DNA of 64,000 nt, taken from Micromonospora rifamycinica. Its GTDB lineage: Bacteria > Actinomycetota > Actinomycetes > Mycobacteriales > Micromonosporaceae. Numbering within the stretch: position 1 is the stretch's first letter; each line of letters opens with the position of its first letter. The translations under genes and the position numbers were made by a program. A model generated the notes under the pieces. The model made no database searches, was not told where the DNA came from, and saw only the letters and a program-made list of their open reading frames with translations. Below are positions 1-8,071 of this stretch, piece by piece. The stretch spans positions 1,798,001 through 1,862,000 of the forward strand of contig NZ_LT607752.1 of assembly GCF_900090265.1 (NCBI RefSeq), given 5' to 3'.

Positions 1-3000
1 GCCGGCGGACCCGTACCCCGGCCGCCGTCAACCGGTCCGCGGCGGCGTCTACCGCGGCTTCCGGGCCGGAGAGCACCACCTGGTCCGGGCCGTTGACCGC
101 CGCCACGTCCAAACCCAGACCGGCCACCGCCGACTCGCCGGCCTGCACGGCGAGCATCGCCCCACCGGCGGGCAGCGCGTCCATCAGGGCCGCCCGCGCC
201 GCCACCATCCGGCAGGCGTCCGCCAGGTCGAGGATGCCGGCGGCGACCGCCGCGGCGTACTCGCCGACGGAGTGCCCGACCAGCGCCCGTGGCCGCACCC
301 CGAACGAGCGCAGCAACGCCACCTGCGCCACCTGCACCGCGAACAGGCCCGGCTGGGCGTAACGGGTCCGGTCCAGCAACGGGCCGCCCTCGGCGACCAC
401 CGCACGCAACGGTCGCGGCAGCAGCCCGTCGAGCAGGTCGCACACCCGGGCGAACTCCCGGGCGAAGACCGGGAAGCGCGCCGCCAGCCCCAGCCCCATG
501 CCCGCCCGCTGCGAACCCTGGCCCGGGAACAGCCACCCCACGGCCGCCTCGCCGGTGGCGACCGGCTGCGGTGCGGCCCGCAGGCTCGCCAGCAGTTGCG
601 GGGGCGAGACGCCGACCCCGACCGCCCGGTAGGGCAGCACCGCCCGTGCGGCGAGCCCGGACGCCACGGCCTGCGCCGACACCTCCGGCCGCTGCTCGAC
701 GTACGCCGCCAACCGGCCGACCTGCGCCCGCAACGCGTCGGCCGACCGCGCCGACACCGTCCACACCGTCGGACCGTCGACCTCGACCTCGACGGCCGGC
801 TCCGGCACGGCCTGCGGTGCCTGCTCCAGGACGACGTGGGCGTTGGTGCCGCTGACGCCGAAGGACGAGACGCCGGCGCGACGGGGACGGTCCACCCGCG
901 GCCAGTCACCGGTGCGCGCCGCCAGCTCCACCGCGCCGGCCGACCAGTCCACCTGTGGGCTCGGCGCGTCGACGTGCAGTGACTGCGGCACCAGGCCGTG
1001 GCGCATCGCCAGGATCATCTTGATCACCCCGGCGACGCCCGCGGCCGCCTGCGTGTGACCGATGTTCGACTTGATCGAACCCAGCAGCAGCGGCCGGTCA
1101 CGATCCTGTCCGTACGTCGCCAGGAGGGCCTGCGCCTCGATCGGGTCGCCCAGCCGGGTTCCGGTCCCGTGTGCCTCCACCACGTCCACGTCCGCCGCCG
1201 ACAGACCCGCCGAGGCGAGCGCCTGACGGATCACCCGCTGCTGGGACGGGCCGTTCGGGGCGGTCAGCCCGTTCGACGCGCCGTCCTGGTTGACGGCCGA
1301 ACCCCGTACCACGGCCAGCACCTGGTGACCGTTGCGCCGGGCGTCCGACAGCCGCTCCACCAGCAGCACACCGGCGCCCTCCGACAGGCCGAACCCGTCC
1401 GCGGCCGCGGCGAACGACTTGCACCGCCCGTCCGGTGCGAGATTGCCGTGCGTGCTGAACTCGACGAACATGCCGAGGCTGGGCATCACGGTCACGCCGC
1501 CGGCCACCGCCAGCGGGCACTCGCCCCGGCGCACCGCCTGCACGGCCAGGTGCAGGGCGACCAGCGACGACGAGCACGCCGTGTCGACGGTCACCGCCGG
1601 ACCCTCGAACCCGAACGTGTAGGAGACGCGGCCGGCGACAACGCTGATGGTGTTGCCGGTGAAGGCGAAGCCCTCGTGTCCGGAGCCCTCGTCGAGCCGG
1701 GGGCCGTACTCCATACCCATCGCGCCGACGAACACCCCGGTCCGGCTGCCGCGCAGGGTGGTGGCGTCGATGCCCGCCCGTTCGATCGTCTCCCAGGTGG
1801 TTTCGAGCAGCAGGCGCTGCTGCGGGTCCATCGCCAGCGCCTCGCGCGGGGAGATGCCGAAGAAGTCCGCGTCGAACAGGGCGGCGTCGTAGAGGAAGCC
1901 CGCCTCGCGCTGGTAGTAGCGGCCCGGCCCGGTGGGCGGTTCCTGGTGGGCGGCCTCGCTGTCCCAGCCCCGGTCGGTGGGGAACTCGGACACCAGGTCG
2001 GCGCCGTCGACGAGCAGCGGCCACAGCTCCTCGGGACCGGTCACCCCGCCGGGCAGGCGGCAGCCCCAGCCGACGATGACGACGGGGTCGTCGTCGGCCG
2101 GTGCCGGGGACGCCGCGTCCGCCGGGGTGTCCTCCCACCCGGGGACGAGTTCGGCGTGCAGGAACTCGGCGAGGCGGCGGGGGCTCGGGTGGTCGAAGAT
2201 GGCGGTGGCCGCAATGCGCAGTCCGGTCGCCGCCACCACCCGGTCGCGGACGGCCATGCCGGTGACGGAGTCGAAGCCGAGCTGGCTGAACGTCCGGTCC
2301 TCGGCGAAGGTGTCCACCCCGAGCCCGGCGCACTCGTGGCGGATCAGGTCGATCAGGCGGTCCCGCTGTTCGGCGCGGTCCAGGCCGATCAGCTCGGCCG
2401 CCAGGGTGGAGGGCCCCCGCACGGTGTCCCCGGCCGGCCGCTCGTAGAGCCGCCGGCCGAGGTCGGCGGGCAACGTGACGGCGGTGTCGCCGTAGACGGT
2501 GGCCGGGGTCAGCGGGCCTCCCGCCACCCACAGCTCGGCCAGGGAGGTGGCCAGGCGGCGGAGCCCGCCCTGGCCACGGCGCAGCGAGCCGACGGCGGCC
2601 AACGGGCGGTCCGCGCGCTCCGCGGTCTGCACCATCGCGGCGGTGAGGACGGGGTGCGGGCTGATCTCCAGGGCGAGCTGGTAGCCGGCGGCCAGGGCCG
2701 CCTCGGTGGCCAGGTCGAAGCGGGAGACCTCGCGGAGGCAGCGGCACCAGTAGTCGGCGTCGGCGGGCGTCGCGCCGAGCGGTCCGCCGCGCGCGGCGGT
2801 GAACACGGGCAGCGTGGCCGGCCGGGGGCGGATGCCGGCCAGGTCGGTCGTCATCCGGGGAACGATGCGGTCGATGTGTGCCGAGTGGGCGGCGTGGGCG
2901 ACCGCCGCGGTCCGGGCGTGGATCCCCCGCTCGTCGCAGACCCGCCGGAACTCGTCTGCCGCGTCGGCGTCGCCGGTGACGACGACCGAGGTGGGGCCGT

Positions 3001-3760
3001 TGACGACGCCGACGACCAGGCGGCCTTCCCAGCGGTCGAGCATCCGGCGGACGGTGTCGGGCGGCGCCAGGACGGAGACCATCGCGCCCGCTCCGGCCAG
3101 GGTCTGCTGGGCCTGGCTCCAGCGGGCCATGACCCGGGCGCCGTCGTCGAGGTCGAGCACGCCGGCGACGACGGCGGCGGGCACCTCGCCGATGCTGTGC
3201 CCGATGACGGCGGACGCCTCGACGCCGACGGCCCGCCAGGCTTCGACCAGGCCGAGGGTGACGGCGTAGAGCGAGGGTTGGACGACGTCGGTCCGTCGGA
3301 GCAGCCCGGCCGGCGCGTGGCCGCGCAGCACGTCGCCGACGGGCCAGTCGACGAACGGCTCGATCGCCTGCGCGCATTCGTCGACCCGTCGGGCGAAGGC
3401 CGGTGACGTGTCCAGCAGCTCCGTGGCCATGCCGTCCCACTGGGCACCCTGGCCGGGGAAGACGAACACCACCCGGTCGTCGTCCACCGGCTCGCCGCGG
3501 ACCAGCGCGGGGGTGTCTCCGCCGGCGGCGAGCGTGTCCAGGGTCGCGGCCAGGTCGTCGCGGCCGTCGGCGACGACGGCCGTGCGTGGCTCCCGGGATA
3601 CGTGGTCGGCGGCGAGCCGGGCCAGGGCGTGTGCCACCTCCCGTGGCGGGGCGTGGTCCCCGGCCGGCAGATGCTCCCGGACGATGCGCGCCCGCCGGGC
3701 GGGTGAGCCGGTTCCGGGCAGGATCCACGGCAGGGAATGCTCTGCAGGGCTGGCACACAT
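1..3760 (-). CDS. Modular type I polyketide synthase, loading module plus start of module 1 (partial)
   Basis: This is the 5' part (about 1253 residues) of the first macrolide PKS protein; it runs off the left edge. Domains in order are a loading AT (GHSIGE serine motif near residue 190), an ACP (LGFDS near 497), KS1 (catalytic Cys in DTACSSS near 727, with EAHGTGT and KSNIGH motifs intact) and AT1 (GHSVGE near 1164). The GHSVGE form usually marks malonyl-CoA selection. An AT-ACP loading module with no KSQ is the DEBS-like type that loads a short acyl-CoA such as propionyl-CoA. The ATG start at 3760 follows an in-frame TAG and has AGAAGGAG about 12 nt upstream. It is divergent from the P450 at 3946, with a shared promoter carrying two CCCCTAAG elements. 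It is inferred to build the 18-membered macrolactone core. Confidence 0.93.
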   Translation of the reverse strand, partial: MCASPAEHSLPWILPGTGSPARRARIVREHLPAGDHAPPREVAHALARLAADHVSREPRTAVVADGRDDLAATLDTLAAGGDTPALVRGEPVDDDRVVFVFPGQGAQWDGMATELLDTSPAFARRVDECAQAIEPFVDWPVGDVLRGHAPAGLLRRTDVVQPSLYAVTLGLVEAWRAVGVEASAVIGHSIGEVPAAVVAGVLDLDDGARVMARWSQAQQTLAGAGAMVSVLAPPDTVRRMLDRWEGRLVVGVVNGPTSVVVTGDADAADEFRRVCDERGIHARTAAVAHAAHSAHIDRIVPRMTTDLAGIRPRPATLPVFTAARGGPLGATPADADYWCRCLREVSRFDLATEAALAAGYQLALEISPHPVLTAAMVQTAERADRPLAAVGSLRRGQGGLRRLATSLAELWVAGGPLTPATVYGDTAVTLPADLGRRLYERPAGDTVRGPSTLAAELIGLDRAEQRDRLIDLIRHECAGLGVDTFAEDRTFSQLGFDSVTGMAVRDRVVAATGLRIAATAIFDHPSPRRLAEFLHAELVPGWEDTPADAASPAPADDDPVVIVGWGCRLPGGVTGPEELWPLLVDGADLVSEFPTDRGWDSEAAHQEPPTGPGRYYQREAGFLYDAALFDADFFGISPREALAMDPQQRLLLETTWETIERAGIDATTLRGSRTGVFVGAMGMEYGPRLDEGSGHEGFAFTGNTISVVAGRVSYTFGFEGPAVTVDTACSSSLVALHLAVQAVRRGECPLAVAGGVTVMPSLGMFVEFSTHGNLAPDGRCKSFAAAADGFGLSEGAGVLLVERLSDARRNGHQVLAVVRGSAVNQDGASNGLTAPNGPSQQRVIRQALASAGLSAADVDVVEAHGTGTRLGDPIEAQALLATYGQDRDRPLLLGSIKSNIGHTQAAAGVAGVIKMILAMRHGLVPQSLHVDAPSPQVDWSAGAVELAARTGDWPRVDRPRRAGVSSFGVSGTNAHVVLEQAPQAVPEPAVEVEVDGPTVWTVSARSADALRAQVGRLAAYVEQRPEVSAQAVASGLAARAVLPYRAVGVGVSPPQLLASLRAAPQPVATGEAAVGWLFPGQGSQRAGMGLGLAARFPVFAREFARVCDLLDGLLPRPLRAVVAEGGPLLDRTRYAQPGLFAVQVAQVALLRSFGVRPRALVGHSVGEYAAAVAAGILDLADACRMVAARAALMDALPAGGAMLAVQAGESAVAGLGLDVAAVNGPDQVVLSGPEAAVDAAADRLTAAGVRVRR

Positions 3761-3830
3761 CCGCTACCACGGCTCCTTCTCAAATGACCACGACGCAGAT
3801 CGAGCCTCACACGGCGGCTACCGGCCGGAC

Positions 3831-3851
3831 ACCCCTAAGAAAACCCCTAAG
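3831..3851. promoter_or_regulatory. Putative LAL operator, direct pair of CCCCTAAG
   Basis: Two copies of CCCCTAAG start at 3832 and 3844, 12 bp apart, in the 185-bp divergent region between the PKS and the P450. The same hexamer CCCCTA or its complement recurs in other promoters of the cluster. The operator role is inferred from this recurrence. Confidence 0.5.
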
Positions 3852-3945
3852 GGCTAGGCAAGAATTCTCCGGAGCACTGATGGTCGTCACTTCGGCTCTA
3901 CGCTCGTATCGCCATGTTTCAGCCATCTGTACCGGGGAGTGGAAA

Positions 3946-5145
3946 ATGACCGGGGTAGTACCAGGAGCGCCCATGCTGCCAACGGCGCGCAGTTCACCAT
4001 TCGATCCACCGGAACCGTTGGGACAACTGCGGCAGCATTGTCCGATCGCACCCATGACGTTTCCTGACGGGCATGTCGGCTGGCTGGTCACCAGTCACTG
4101 GGCGGCACGGTCGATCCTTGCCGACGCCCGATTCAGCTCGCGGCAGGAACTGCTGCGGTCACCGATTCCGTTGCCGGTTCCGGAGCCACGCGTGCCGGCC
4201 GACCCGGGCAACTTCATCCGGTTGGACCCGCCCGAGCAGACCCGGTACCGCCGGCTGCTGACGAGCCAGTTCACCGCGCGCAGGCTCCGGCAGCTGGAGC
4301 CGCGGATCACGGAGATCGTGGACGTCCAGCTGGCCGCGATGGCCGGCGCGGGCACCCACGCCGACCTGCTGCGGGTGTTCGCGCTGCCCATCCCCTCGCA
4401 GGTGATCTGCGAGCTGCTCGGCGTGCCGTACGAGGCCCGGGAGCAGTTCCAGCGCGACGTGGCCACGCTGCTCAACATGACCTCGTCGGTGGAGGCCATC
4501 GTCGCGGCGCACCGCAGCGCCGACGGTTTCGTCGAGGAACTGGTGCTGGACAAGCGGGCGCGACCGGCCGACGATCTGCTGAGCAGCCTGGCGGCGCTGC
4601 CGGAACTGACGGTTCAGGAACTCAAGAGCATGGCGTTCCTGTTGTTCTCGGCGGGTTACGAGACCACCGCCAACATGCTGGCTCTGGGCACGTTCGCGCT
4701 GTTGACCGCGCCTGATCAGTTGGCCGCTCTCATGGCGGACGAAACGCTGGCCGACGCCGCCGTCGAGGAGCTGCTGCGCTATCTCACGATCATCCATATC
4801 GGACCGGTCCGGACCGCTTTAGAGGACGTCGACCTCGGCGGCGTGACCATCTGCGAAGGCGAGAGCGTCACGCTTTCGTTGAGCGCGGCGAATCGCGACC
4901 CGGCGAAATTCCCCGGACCCGACACGTTCGACATCGGACGCCATGCCGCCGGCCATCTCGCGTTCGGCCACGGGGCGCACCAGTGTCTGGGGGCACAGCT
5001 CGCGAGAATGGAGATGCGGATCGCGTACACCCGGCTTTTCGCGCGTTTTCCGCGGCTGCGCCTGGCGGTGCCGGCCGACGAGGTCGAGGTCGCCGCGGAC
5101 ATGACCATCTACGGCGTGCACCGGCTGCCCGTGCGGTGGGACTGA
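3946..5145 (+). CDS. Cytochrome P450 (macrolide tailoring hydroxylase)
   Basis: A 399-residue soluble bacterial P450 of the CYP105/107 type. The I-helix oxygen-activation motif AGYETT, the ExxR pair (EELLRY) and the heme loop FGHGAHQCLG with the cysteine ligand are all present. The start is ATG 3946, with GGGGAG seven bases upstream; longer extensions in this frame run through the opposite-strand PKS gene. It lies divergent to the PKS and is one of two P450s in the cluster. Fidaxomicin-type macrolides need two hydroxylations (C18 and C20), and this is a good candidate for one; which one cannot be decided here. Leucine 292 is encoded by TTA (4819-4821), a rare codon in such genomes that could make expression depend on the bldA tRNA. 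Confidence 0.93.
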   Translation: MTGVVPGAPMLPTARSSPFDPPEPLGQLRQHCPIAPMTFPDGHVGWLVTSHWAARSILADARFSSRQELLRSPIPLPVPEPRVPADPGNFIRLDPPEQTRYRRLLTSQFTARRLRQLEPRITEIVDVQLAAMAGAGTHADLLRVFALPIPSQVICELLGVPYEAREQFQRDVATLLNMTSSVEAIVAAHRSADGFVEELVLDKRARPADDLLSSLAALPELTVQELKSMAFLLFSAGYETTANMLALGTFALLTAPDQLAALMADETLADAAVEELLRYLTIIHIGPVRTALEDVDLGGVTICEGESVTLSLSAANRDPAKFPGPDTFDIGRHAAGHLAFGHGAHQCLGAQLARMEMRIAYTRLFARFPRLRLAVPADEVEVAADMTIYGVHRLPVRWD

Positions 5146-5168
5146 GCGCGGACCGGCCGGCGGGTGTT

Positions 5169-5198
5169 GACGCGTGTCCCGGCGTCGGGATGCGCGTC
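5169..5198. terminator. Hairpin between convergent P450 and acyltransferase genes
   Basis: A GACGCGTGTCCCG arm and a nearly complementary CGGGATGCGCGTC arm enclose a 4-base loop. It sits between two convergent stop codons and probably terminates both transcripts. Confidence 0.55.
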
Positions 5199-5217
5199 AG
5201 TCCGTCGGGGTTGGTGC

Positions 5218-6357
5218 TCAGGTCCCGGGCGAGGAGACCGCCGGCACGGTCCGTCCGGGGGCCGGGGCGGGCTGGCTCCAGCGCCGGGCGATCGGCCGCT
5301 CGACGGTGACGTAGAGGAGCCAGGCGAGCAGGATGCTCAGCCCGACGGCCAGCGCCACCAGACCGAGCGCGACCGGTGTGCTGAACTTCCGGTCACCGAG
5401 GAAGAACGGCCGTCCCCAGTACAGGACGATGGCGTGCGACATGAACAGCGCGTACGAGATGTTGCCGAGCCACAAGGACAGCCGGCTGCCGAAGAACCGG
5501 TTCGTGCCCCGGATCTCGGTGTTCGCCGCCGCGAGCACCAGCAACGCGGCCGGGACGACCTCGACGGCGACCACGCCGTACGGTATCGGCACGGGCAGCA
5601 TGCCGAGGTAGGTCACGCCCAGGATCGCCAGCGCCCCCCACAGCGGCGGCCCGACCCACATCCGCTCCCGCACCGTCCGGGCCAGCACCATGCCCAGGAC
5701 GAACTCGCCCAGGCGCGCGACCGGGAAGTTGTAGGAGAACCAGAACTCGTACGTCGGCACGCCGACCACCGGGATGGTGGGCTGTTCGGGCATCGTCAGG
5801 ACCGCGAGGAAGGGCACCGCGATCGTCGCCAGGAGGGCTCCCAGCGCCCAGTACCACAGTTTCCCGCGCGGGATGCGTCGCACGCCGCGCAGCAGGAACG
5901 GGAAGAGGGCGTAGAAGAAGACCTCGCAGGACAGCGACCAGGTGACGATGTTGACGCTCGACGCCACCTCCAGCCTGGGCACCCAGGACTGCAGGAGCAG
6001 CAGGTTGAGCAGCGCGACCCAGGCCGGCGCACCACCGAGGAGGATCAGGCACGCGGCCCAGGTGACGACGTGGTTGGGGAAGATCCGGAAGAAGCGGCGG
6101 CGGTAGAACGCGCGCGGCGTGTCGTCGTCCCGGGTAGACCAGGTGAGCACGAAGCCGCTGAGGATGAAGAAGAACGTGAGCGCGACGAAGCCGATCTTGC
6201 TGACCAGGAAGGTCAGGATGCCGGCGGCCCGCTCGTCGGCGAAGACGGTGATCGGCGGCACGGCGATCGCGTGGAAGAGGATGACGGCCACCGCCCCGAA
6301 GAAGCGGAGACCGGTCAACGAGGGCAGCCGGTCGGGGAGCCGGACGGCTGAGGTCAT
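5218..6357 (-). CDS. Membrane acyltransferase, acyltransferase-3 family
   Basis: A 379-residue integral membrane protein with about ten hydrophobic segments, typical of the acyltransferase-3 (OafA/MdmB) family that moves acyl groups from acyl-CoA to hydroxyls of sugars or macrolides. The N-terminus has the family pattern LTGLRFFGAVAVILFH with its conserved histidine. ATG 6357 was chosen because GAGGAG lies five bases upstream; a longer version adds only a low-complexity extension. It is encoded just downstream of the halogenase, probably in one transcript. In a fidaxomicin-type pathway the expected job is the short-chain (isobutyryl) ester on the C-methylated sugar, as proposed for TiaS6. That assignment rests on context. 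Confidence 0.85.
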   Translation of the reverse strand: MTSAVRLPDRLPSLTGLRFFGAVAVILFHAIAVPPITVFADERAAGILTFLVSKIGFVALTFFFILSGFVLTWSTRDDDTPRAFYRRRFFRIFPNHVVTWAACLILLGGAPAWVALLNLLLLQSWVPRLEVASSVNIVTWSLSCEVFFYALFPFLLRGVRRIPRGKLWYWALGALLATIAVPFLAVLTMPEQPTIPVVGVPTYEFWFSYNFPVARLGEFVLGMVLARTVRERMWVGPPLWGALAILGVTYLGMLPVPIPYGVVAVEVVPAALLVLAAANTEIRGTNRFFGSRLSLWLGNISYALFMSHAIVLYWGRPFFLGDRKFSTPVALGLVALAVGLSILLAWLLYVTVERPIARRWSQPAPAPGRTVPAVSSPGT

Positions 6358-6464
6358 GCGTACTCCTCGGAGGAACGGTGGCGTCGGCGGCGCCACGCTG
6401 ACGGCCGTGACCGGGTGGCCCACCAGCCGTGGCGGGCGGGCGCACCCACGGGAGCGCCTCCGGC

Positions 6465-7979
6465 TCAGCCGGCCGGGACGGTCGCCTCCGAACTCACCCG
6501 GCTGATGCCCAGCCGCGGCTCGGTCACCAGGTAGAGGCCGCTGGCCGCGTCGTACAGGTCGTTGGCGTCGATGTACATCGGCGCCATGGTCAGGCGCTGG
6601 TTCGGCGCGGCCTCCTCGGCCCGCCGCCGGGCCTGCTCGGCGGCCCCGAGCAGCTCCTGCACCGGCTTGGCGCCCCCGGTCGCCGCCGCGTCGATGGTCT
6701 CCGTGATCGGCGCCGCCGCCTTCCCCGCCTGGTCGGCCGCCTCCCGCAGGTCGGTGAGGCCGGCGATGATCTCGCCGAAGGCCAGGTCGGCGCTCTGGGC
6801 ACCGTCACCCTGCGCGGCCCGGCTCAGCGTGTCGGCCAGCGCGAAGTACCGGTCCTTGCCGGCGTGCTGCTGGTAGAAGCTGATGACCAGGGTGAAGAGA
6901 CGGTGGTAGGCGTTGCGGTACAACGACTCGAAGAACGCCTGCGCCTCCGGCTCGTTCACCTCACCCCGGTCGAGCGAGAGGATCGACGCCGCCGCCAGCA
7001 TGCCGCTGTACATCGCGAGGTGGACCCCGGTGGACAGCAGCGGGTCGAGGAAGCACGCCGAGTCGCCGACCAGGTAGTAGCCGTCACCGCAGAACTTGTC
7101 CGCGGCGTACGAGAAATCCTGTTCCACCCGCACGTCGGGGAGCTGGGTCGCCTGGGCGAGCACCCGCTTCATCGTGTCCGACTCGTCGATCATCGCCGCG
7201 AGCATCGCCTCCTGCGTGTCGAACTCCCGACGCCTTTCCACGAAATTCGTCTTGTGCGTCACGAACCCGACGCTGAAACGGTTGTTGCGCAGCGGGATGA
7301 GCCAGTACCAGCCGTCCGGGGAGGAGATGACGTTGATTCCCCCGTCCGGGCTTCCGGGCAGCAGTTCGGCATTCTCCCAGTATCCCCAGATGGCGACGTT
7401 GCGGAAGATCTCGTGCGGCCGCCGGTTGTGGTAGTGCTGGGCCGAGATGAGTCCGGCGCGGCCGGAGGCGTCGACGACGTAATCGGCCGTCTCGACCCGC
7501 AGCTCGCCGTCGGCCGCCTGCCACTCGACACCGACGGCTCGGTCACCGTCGAACAGGACGCGCTTGACGTGGGCCTGCTGCACGACCTCCGCACCGCTGT
7601 CGGCCGCGTTGTCCAGCAGCACCTTGTCGAAGATCTCGCGGTCGACCTGCCAGGAGCGGGTGTCCGACCCGAACTGCGCGGTCCAGTCGATGATCCAGTC
7701 CTGCTCCCGGCCCCACCGCATCAGCACGCCGGTCTTGGAGGTGAAACCACACGCGTTCACCTTGTCCAGTGCCCCGACGTAATCGATGATCGCGCGACAG
7801 GAGGTCGTGATGGACTCCCCGATGTGATAGCGCGGGAATTCCGCGCGTTCGAGCAGCTTGACCTCTGCGCCGCCCCTTGCGAGAAGCCCGGCGGCGGTCG
7901 AACCGCCGGGGCCACCACCGATGACAATCACCTTCGGCATCGCATCCGCCATTCTCTCGGGGATCTGCGGCCGGGACAT
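6465..7979 (-). CDS. Flavin-dependent halogenase, phenolic substrate type
   Basis: About 500 residues. It has an FAD-binding GGGPGGST loop near the N-terminus, the halogenase signature GWYWLIP, and the later GDSACFLDPLLSTGVHLA block shared by halogenases that act on carrier-bound or free phenols and pyrroles. It needs FADH2 from a separate reductase, which is not seen here. In this cluster the obvious substrate is the orsellinate-type aromatic acid made by the iterative PKS at 24859-30036. The known homologue in tiacumicin B biosynthesis (TiaM) adds both chlorines. The start is uncertain: ATG 7979, 7952 and 7940 are all in frame, and the last directly precedes the Rossmann strand. A motif of the cluster operator family lies just upstream (8030-8036). 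Confidence 0.92.
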   Translation of the reverse strand: MSRPQIPERMADAMPKVIVIGGGPGGSTAAGLLARGGAEVKLLERAEFPRYHIGESITTSCRAIIDYVGALDKVNACGFTSKTGVLMRWGREQDWIIDWTAQFGSDTRSWQVDREIFDKVLLDNAADSGAEVVQQAHVKRVLFDGDRAVGVEWQAADGELRVETADYVVDASGRAGLISAQHYHNRRPHEIFRNVAIWGYWENAELLPGSPDGGINVISSPDGWYWLIPLRNNRFSVGFVTHKTNFVERRREFDTQEAMLAAMIDESDTMKRVLAQATQLPDVRVEQDFSYAADKFCGDGYYLVGDSACFLDPLLSTGVHLAMYSGMLAAASILSLDRGEVNEPEAQAFFESLYRNAYHRLFTLVISFYQQHAGKDRYFALADTLSRAAQGDGAQSADLAFGEIIAGLTDLREAADQAGKAAAPITETIDAAATGGAKPVQELLGAAEQARRRAEEAAPNQRLTMAPMYIDANDLYDAASGLYLVTEPRLGISRVSSEATVPAG

Positions 7980-8000
7980 CGATCCCGGTCATGCATCATT

Positions 8001-8036
8001 GACCCTATTCAGGCACAATTCGATGCCCAACCCCTA
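8001..8036. promoter_or_regulatory. Putative LAL operator upstream of the halogenase
   Basis: ACCCCTA occupies 8030-8036, 51 to 57 bp upstream of the first possible halogenase start. A weaker GACCCTAT occurs at 8001-8008. The match to the other cluster promoters suggests that the halogenase-acyltransferase pair has its own regulated promoter despite lying close to the upstream gene. Confidence 0.4.
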
Positions 8037-8071
8037 CGTGCCCCAGACCCCGGTGCACTGCCGGTCGGCGG

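Noticed and set aside
998..3406. Very long plus-strand open frame opposite the PKS, and similar long antisense frames opposite most genes
   Set aside because: They lack domain patterns, are rich in Arg/Gly/Pro/His, and are explained by codon-position GC bias of the real gene on the other strand.
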